Shown in pieces: positions 57,512 to 64,000 of a DNA stretch of 64,000 nt. Source of the stretch: Atriophallophorus winterbourni (lineage: Eukaryota; Platyhelminthes; Trematoda; Plagiorchiida; Microphallidae); contig JACCGJ010018339.1 of NCBI GenBank assembly GCA_013407085.1, forward strand, positions 96,363-160,362. The letters run 5' to 3'. The position numbers were made by a program, and so were the translations under genes. The notes beneath the pieces were generated by a model. The model did no database searches, was not told the DNA's origin, and saw nothing but the letters and a program-made list of their open reading frames with translations. Position 1 is the first letter of the stretch. Each line of letters begins with the position of its first letter.

Positions 57512-57895
57512 CTAATTGAACGTGCTCGTATTACCGCATCGCATTTTTCGATCTAGACCAGTGTCACCCGATAGCTTATTCTTCAAAATTGTTGAATTTG
57601 TGCCCTTGCTTATTCGTTGCAAAGGCCACATGTAGTTGATGTAGCTGAACATTCTGCTAGTGCGAATCTTATCCTTTAGTGGCCCCATAGCTGACATTTT
57701 CCTACCAGTTTCGGTGCTAGTGGATCCCCACTGAACTGTTCCTACGTGGTGTTCCAGTGGTGAAATGTTTGTGGCGAAAAAGGTTGCAAACGGGCGTTTG
57801 TTCCTCCGCTTATGCATCATGTGTGCAAGCTTCTTGTGCTCATTTCGTTTAAGTGTTTTTAAAGCTGATTTTTTCGTCTTACGCATGTCCAACAC
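57512..57895 (-). CDS. Unrecognised basic ORF
   Basis: 127 codons, rich in Lys and Arg near the N-terminus (MRKTKKSALKTLKRNEHKKL). No family recognised. The length is near what chance allows here. It could be part of a decayed mobile element. Confidence 0.15.
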   Translation of the reverse strand: MLDMRKTKKSALKTLKRNEHKKLAHMMHKRRNKRPFATFFATNISPLEHHVGTVQWGSTSTETGRKMSAMGPLKDKIRTSRMFSYINYMWPLQRISKGTNSTILKNKLSGDTGLDRKMRCGNTSTFN

Positions 57896-59734
57896 GCGGA
57901 AGCCATTCCAATTAAACCTCTTCCAGTTTCAATGTTTACTCATCTCGATCACACTGCCCCAAACTGTACAATTTTAAACAAACTTCCTTCTACCCAGCTT
58001 GGATTTTAGTTGGTTATTTACTCCCGTGGCTATTTCATGTAACCGAGTTCCATTGTTAAAACCACTATTGAATCACGTCACAGAATTGCTTGTCCAGATC
58101 TCAATAACCATGTCCACTGTGATCAACCGTATGGCTCATGGCTAGTGCACGTCTACGCTGCAATTAATTCACAAACTTGTTACGCTCAAGCCTTATATCA
58201 AAGCATCGAAACAACGAGCGTGTATGATGGATTAGGACGGAATGCTATGACTTGACTTACTTGACTTAATCCCTTGAGTTCCTGGAGGAACATAGGGCCT
58301 CGGCAACTTGTCTCCACTTTGGTCTGTCCATAGCAGCCAGTTTGATGCTATGCACAAACATGATTCCGAATGAAGAGCGTTGACTTTAGGTTTCTAGTGT
58401 CTGTGTTTCACTTCATCTTAATAATTTGAATAACAATTCTATAAAGTGATTGCGGTAGATAAAACGGTGTCAGTAGCGCACGATTGTGTAAGACAGCAAC
58501 CAGGCCATATGGTTGAGTTACGGACACATTAATCAGTCTTTGTTATAAGAAATTGGTAATTACCGTGATAATATAGCTCGTTTTCCAATCAAGCTCATTA
58601 GTGGTAGTAGATTAACTTCACAGGGTGTCCGTAAGCAAATAATTAGCAATGTTTAGGTAACTACCTCGTTCTTTGCTGAACAACCTTTAATGCGATACCC
58701 ATGTTTCCGGTGTAACGATTTCCTGTGACTTAGTAGGCACATAACTTGTAGTTAGACAGAAATTTCGAGTAACGCGATTGTTTCGCATTTACCTGTTTAG
58801 TGGTCGACACAGCGATTGCATGACCAAGTCAATAGGTACATTATAATCAGCTGATTCGTGGTCGAAAGTTACAGTTCATCCATGCGATGTTGACTTTATG
58901 ATTGTCATTAGGTTAGGGATTCTTTTTTCTTCCGAATGCTCGTTTGAGCCTATGTCCGATCATTGTTTTACTACGTAATCAAGAGCGCTTTTACCAGAAA
59001 ACCTAATTGGTAACTAACATGTCAGCTACCAATAGATTTTCTAAACCTGTTTATCTCAAATGATTGATTCATCAAGGCCCTAAAACAGCGATCGCTGTAG
59101 CTTGATGTGTTCAATAGCTTAATTCATCCTTGCTGTGTTGATTAAATGCTGTTAACTCTGTAATATCAAACGAGTTAGTAAATTTGGGGTTTAACATTTT
59201 GACGAAATGTTCCCAAATACGAAAACAAAACATGGATAGAGCAAATGAATTCCTGTCTTACTCGATTAGAATTTATGAGCTTGCCCGTTCAAAATGTTAA
59301 TTAGCGTGTTTCTCTCCCTGTAGAATTCAACTAACTCGTTCTTGACGAATTCAAAGTTTGTACATCAGCCTCTGTTGCACCACCATTCACATTCGCAGCG
59401 TTTTATTTCACTCACTGCATCCTCAGTTTCTTATCTAAGCTTGACCAGAATTTTAATTTACTTGGGTGGATGTTAAGCAACGTCAAGTTTCAAGTTCAGA
59501 ATAATATAGCAACGAATGCCGATTTTCACAAATCGAATTACGTCCCGTCAAAATTTTTCATCTGTATATTTTAAGGTTTATTAACTCTGATAATAATCAA
59601 TATCATTGATGCCCAATCGAAGATTGTTCATGAATAAATGTCGGTTTGTAAAGGTCGAGCGCATAGTCTGTCATAGCGTGCTGCTGTTTAGCGAGCTCTT
59701 TGAACATGCCGTCTTCACTTCCGCGCGCTCCCGA
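57896..59734. other. No gene recognised
   Basis: AT-rich intergenic sequence. A stretch at about 58,250-58,345 (CTTGAGTTCCTGGAGGAACA, then CTCGGCAACTTGTCTCCAC) has the look of a dispersed repeat, but no second copy is present in the window. Confidence 0.4.
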
Positions 59735-60373
59735 TCAATGCTGTTTGTCTATTCCTCCAGCAGCAGGCTGAGTCACCGCAACGAACGCCATGTTTCTTTG
59801 TCTATCGGCGCTAGGTGAATGATTTGCCAGGACTGAATGCTCAACACGCTTGATATTCTTTACAGGAAACGGGGCGTCTGCATTAGAGAGCTGTTCAATG
59901 GACGAGCAAATGTAACATTCATTCTCGCCTCGCCTAGTCATCAACCCCTTCATAATGGCTGAAGCGTATACAACATTGTATAGCGCTTGTCGAAAAACCA
60001 ATTCAGTAAGTTTGTACCGCGAACTTGAAGAAATCACGAGCAACCAATCACGATAAATTTTCTTGGTCATTTTTCGTACATTCGTCGCGAGCATGTAAAC
60101 GATTCGCATTTTCAAATCGATTAAATCGGAACGATTTGGTTCAAGGAATGGATTCCGTGGTCTTTCGGAATTTAAACATAGAGGCTGGCATGCGAAATGT
60201 CGATGACTAGGGCTGTCAGTGAAATGGATACTGGGTGGAACGTGAAATGTCGTAGTGACAGAATTGTTGTATCGAATATTGTTTCTTAGCAGACAGTCTA
60301 CAGTGACTTGTAATACCGCAGGCATGTTTTGTACGAATGTACTGTCAAACTGTAGATGAGGAGAACGACTCAC
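59735..60373 (-). CDS. Unrecognised 212-residue ORF
   Basis: Starts MSRSPHLQFDSTFVQNMPAV and contains a hydrophobic/basic middle (KMTKKIYRDWLLVISSSSRY) and a Cys pair (ECYICSS). No known domain, signal peptide or homologous neighbour was recognised. It is the longest open frame outside srGAP and the LINEs, and about the limit of chance in this composition. It may be a single-exon gene, an exon of one, or a random frame. Confidence 0.25.
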   Translation of the reverse strand: MSRSPHLQFDSTFVQNMPAVLQVTVDCLLRNNIRYNNSVTTTFHVPPSIHFTDSPSHRHFACQPLCLNSERPRNPFLEPNRSDLIDLKMRIVYMLATNVRKMTKKIYRDWLLVISSSSRYKLTELVFRQALYNVVYASAIMKGLMTRRGENECYICSSIEQLSNADAPFPVKNIKRVEHSVLANHSPSADRQRNMAFVAVTQPAAGGIDKQH

Positions 60374-61319
60374 AGGGAGTAAAGTGGAAAACCCTCTATC
60401 GGATTGGATGGACGAAAAAATCGATACCGATCCAGTCCCTATTACATCAGACTGAGTTTAAACCACGCGTTGTGCAGTAAATGTTGACAAAGTTCCTATT
60501 CACACAAAAATCGTCTGTCTATGTTGATCGAGCAGATGCGATGAATCTCAAAATATCCCATTGGATTTAGGCGAAAATTTACAACGTTATCGAAGATGCA
60601 GATAAACGCATTCCAACATTTAGTTATGGTTTCTAAAACTGTTGGTTACATGCGCTTTTACAATTATGATCAATAAGCTATGGAATCGAACGAAAATATC
60701 CTGTTTTTCTTTTTTATTTTAAATCGATGTTTCTTTAAAATATTTTGTACGCATTCCTGCCTGATAGCAATCGTATGAGAAAAAATGTTTGACGAATGGT
60801 TTGCGAGCAGCAATGTTTGTTTACTAATACAGCATTAGTCTGTCCCATGTGGCTAATGGTCTGTCTCGTTTGTTTGGGTTAAAATATTAATTGAACCCAA
60901 ACTTTGATCTGATTCGACGCATAGTGATCTTTAATTACCGAGTGGCGTGTATTTTCAAGACGCAGATAAATTTTACTATACGAATATCAGTTAATCTATC
61001 AAAAGGGAAATTCCAAGTTTCTAAACACTTTTTCAGATTTTTAACTTGTTTCCACGACTGGACGGGGCGCAGATAACGTAGACTTCAGTATATACGAAAG
61101 TGATGTCATCAGGTTGTTTTTATGTTGAAAGTAAAGAAAGACCCTGACCCATACTGAGTAACTCCAATGGAACTTAATGTCTGTGCGCCTTGGATTGCCA
61201 AACCGTTGTCCTTTTGTCGGAAACATTGATTATGGTTAAAACTGTTAGAAATACACCAGTTCCCAAGAAAAGTGCAGGAAAGTTCCGCTACAAGTTTTGA
61301 AAATCATGTAGAGCGTAGT
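60374..61319. other. No gene recognised
   Basis: AT-rich sequence without recognisable features. Confidence 0.5.
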
Positions 61320-62150
61320 TCTTGATCGCCTGCAACAGACGCCTTCCATGGAGAATGAGAATCAGTGTGCCTACCGGAAGCAATGCTCTAGTGTTGGTGC
61401 CGTTTTATGTTATACCCTGACAGTAATTCATTAACTGTTGAAGTTTGCATTCTTGAGCACATAAACGCGTTCGGCTTTGACAATTATTTCCAACTCAAAG
61501 ACCTAATAAAACGCGGGCCATGCCAGTCAAACAATAATATTGATATGTGAATCCTTTTCCGGCAGATCTCAATACGTTAAAATCAACGGGGAACGCTCTA
61601 TTTTGCTCCCTACTGAGAAAGTGGATCTTCATTGTGCGATTCTATCTCGCTTCTTTCCAGCACACCTAGTTGTGCTTTCACAGTCAGCCTTAAATTTTAC
61701 TTTAAAATACGTAGACTACGTAGTAATCGGATATGCGGTGCCCAGAAACGAGTCTTTGAATTCACTCTCTGCTGTTTCAGATGAAATTAGTAGATAGTCG
61801 GAAGGGAAATGACTATATTTAAATCCAGAAAAATGTGCGGAACTGGTGTTCACTAATTTGCGTAGTGAACGTCGCGAAGCATTTTGCAGTAATCTTACTC
61901 CACAGACCAGTCCAGTGGGAAACGTCAAGTTTCTAGGCGAGACCATATCCAACAATATTACTTGGACTAATCATCTAAATTATCTACTTATTAGAGTTCG
62001 TTGGCTTTCTTTTTACGCTTTTCATATTAGTATTCTCTAAGCTAATTCCTCACATCATAATCTCTCGTAGATTACCTCATATTTTCTATTTTTCACCGGC
62101 TATTTTCCCAGTACTTCTTTCAATATAACTTTGTGTTGCTCAAACGCTGT
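61320..62150 (+). mobile_element. CR1/Jockey-like LINE RT fragment
   Basis: Broken frames give QTPSMENENQCAYRKQCSSV near 61,340, GRSQYVKINGERS near 61,560, a catalytic-box relic KYVDYVVIGYAV near 61,710 (YADD reads YVDY), SEGK.LYLNPEKCAELVF, and SERREAFCSNLTPQTSPVGN with VKFLGETISNNITWTNHLN up to 62,010. The C-terminal SPAIFPVLL...CVAQTLYQ follows. RT dead by active-site loss. Confidence 0.75.
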
Positions 62151-63009
62151 ATCAGGACCATTACAGAATAAATCTCTGTTCCTAATGAAAACATTTTCTT
62201 CATGAGATTGGCATATAAATGATAGCCTAAAAGAAAATTCCAACCTGTAATCTCTTTAAAATGAAAGCCTCTTCAGAGAATCAATCAAAACACATCATAC
62301 TCCCTCCTAGAATTTCATATCGGGGGTCCTTTATCCCATTTGCATCAAGATATCTTGCCAAATGGAACTGCTAATTGAAAAATTACGGTCAAATTTATTT
62401 AATCGATATCATGTATACGTTTTCTGCGAATATTTTTGGTGTGTAATTTGTATAATATTCGTTGTGTTTTTCTAGCATTTTTCTGAAGCTGAATTTTTAA
62501 AATTCAAATAAGAATTTTTTCTTTCTCCGTACACAATGTTAGACTTGGAAGCCACAATTCAAAAGGCTTGTTCAATAAACCATAATGTTCATCTGATTCT
62601 CCGTTAAGCGGTCAAGATGTTTGATATGACAACTGAATTTTAAAGCAACCGTTAAATGTTTGGCATTACTTGACTGTCTTTCTACGCCCATATTTCCCAA
62701 ACCTCAACCGGAACGTGAGCGCATTTGATCATGCAAGTGAATTTAGTTTGAACGTGCTTTTCCAACGAATAGCACTAGTTTACAAAACCCAGCAGCTTAG
62801 CTCCTGCTAGGTTGGAATTCCCTAACTCAACATGTATTAGACTTTCCTTGCCTGGCGATATTTAAGGCGAAATCGGACCTATATATGCAAACGAACATCA
62901 TTTGTGAGCCATAAATTTTATATAATCTACTTGTCAAATACTATTATTTTTTAACGTTTTCATTTACACCATAATCATGTGCTGTTGTAAAGTGTTAGCA
63001 TTTTTAACA
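62151..63009. other. No gene recognised
   Basis: AT-rich, possibly more decayed LINE sequence, but no motif can be supported. Confidence 0.45.
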
Positions 63010-63180
63010 ATAAATCCTTTTATTTTTGAATCCCGTCCAGTGGTTGAGACCACAAATTTAAGCTCCATGCTATGGAAATCGGTAATCGGAGCAGATCTTT
63101 CAGATCATAATGGTCTGATCTGTATAATGGGCTTTCCACAAGCTAACCGCGATATGTCACCCGGCAATATCGAATAAGAA
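63010..63180 (+). mobile_element. LINE endonuclease-end remnant
   Basis: The frame reads SRPVVETTNLSSMLWKSVIG and ADLSDHNGLICIMGF. The SDHNGLI motif with its catalytic His is typical of the end of LINE AP-endonucleases. Short and isolated. Confidence 0.4.
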
Positions 63181-64000
63181 ATCAGAGCCCTGAATGCAAT
63201 GCCGATACAACCCAATTTGATCAACTTTCGTTTCATGTAAGGTTGATTTGTTGAGATTTGATGGAGCGCTGGCTTATTATCTCAGTTCATGTTTCAGAAA
63301 TTGACCTATATTTTCAGGTGTTTTACTTAATTGATTACGGTAGACTAGTCGCAAGCAATTCCGTATTAGGTAATTTTGTCCCACAAATCGTTTATGTCAC
63401 AAAATGTATCACATTTAATTTTATTATTCAATTCAATTTGAATGGAAATGCAAATATTTAGAGGGGTAATCCTCTGATGAGAATGAAGGGAATTTTAGCA
63501 GACAACAGAGTAACTGCTTTCACAAAGCGTGAAAATGTAGTGTGATCGGTAAAGAGTTTGCGTTGAACTGACGAAGCCACCACCCGTTCATGTTTTATTA
63601 ACGCATTTTGTGGAAAAAATAGAGTACTTAATGCAGCTGCCCTACGTACAGAATTTACACAACGCAATGCTTCGTATGGCATATTTACAGTTGACCGCAG
63701 TATAAAAAAGCTCAAAACGTGTAGTGGGTGACGACGGATCTCTCGAAGAAGACCGTTCCTTGACGATTGGAAGGAGGCATCTTGATTTCACCAGAATCTG
63801 GTGCATTTTCTTACTGTCTTTGTGATAGCTGCTTCCCTTGGGGCCTTCTTACCAGTATACTTAAGTCCAGTTTGCATAGTACGAACCATCAATGTGAACA
63901 ACAAAATTTGACAACTATTCAAAGTTGAAGTTGTTTGCAGTTAATTATAAGGTTTGATATTGGTGCATTTGGGCTAAAACGGTGGAACAGCGTTTAAGTC
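63181..64000. other. No gene recognised
   Basis: AT-rich end of the window. A short - strand ORF at 63,458-63,715 shows no recognised motif. Confidence 0.45.

Noticed and set aside
61095..61125. CCTGATGACATCA on the - strand as a further hammerhead copy
   Set aside because: Stem II and GAAA cannot be placed, and similarity to the other copies is minimal.
1..64000. CRISPR arrays, operons, bacterial or viral genes
   Set aside because: No direct repeat-spacer arrays, ribosome-binding-site spaced genes or viral proteins. The sequence is intron-containing and LINE-rich, so eukaryotic.

Overview
This window is eukaryotic and repeat-rich. It most likely comes from a flatworm, probably a digenean trematode. 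Three things point there: AT-rich sequence with GT-AG introns of 0.08 to 5 kb; many decayed CR1/Jockey-like and RTE-like LINEs whose proteins resemble those I know from trematode genomes; and Penelope-like remnants. The phylum is an inference from families I recognise, not from a search.

The only clear host gene is on the + strand from 24,320 to 56,660. It is a SLIT-ROBO Rho GTPase-activating protein (srGAP): an F-BAR module, a RhoGAP domain, an SH3 domain and a proline-rich tail. I mapped 15 exons by domain homology plus AG/GT boundaries. All phases agree, and together they give 1,291 residues ending at a natural stop. The first exon, with the start codon, was not found. Residue numbers quoted for this gene count from the first complete codon in the window.

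The 5' third (1-24.3 kb) is a retroelement graveyard. It holds CR1/Jockey-like LINE pieces (0.2-2, 4.1-5.2, 6.8-9.8, 10.6-12.6 and 14.1 kb). It also holds a nested pair on the - strand: RTE-like LINE-A (15.2-18.26 plus 22.28-22.56 kb), split by an essentially full-length RTE-like LINE-B (18,265-22,282) with a 14-bp target-site duplication. LINE-B was itself hit by a short retroposon. A histone H1-like fragment lies at 2.6-2.8 kb.

The srGAP introns hold many copies of one ~235-bp retroposon (called Rep1 here). Several have perfect 8-12 bp target-site duplications and a CATAC-type tail. The introns also hold an almost complete sense-oriented LINE-C (49.2-53.0 kb), LINE 5'-only and 3'-only pieces, a MITE-like foldback next to a TATG microsatellite, a GIY-YIG Penelope-like fragment (29.1 kb) and a hammerhead-ribozyme-like motif (40.24-40.30 kb). 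Two weaker relatives of that motif lie at 0.2 and 2.4 kb on the - strand. Downstream of srGAP (56.7-64 kb) there are only LINE remnants, unrecognised ORFs and plain AT-rich sequence.

The candidates most worth following are the dispersed hammerhead-like motif and Rep1. Rep1 shares a ~39-bp block with the LINE-B 5' UTR, carries a splice-acceptor-like core and lies mostly in the sense orientation inside srGAP.
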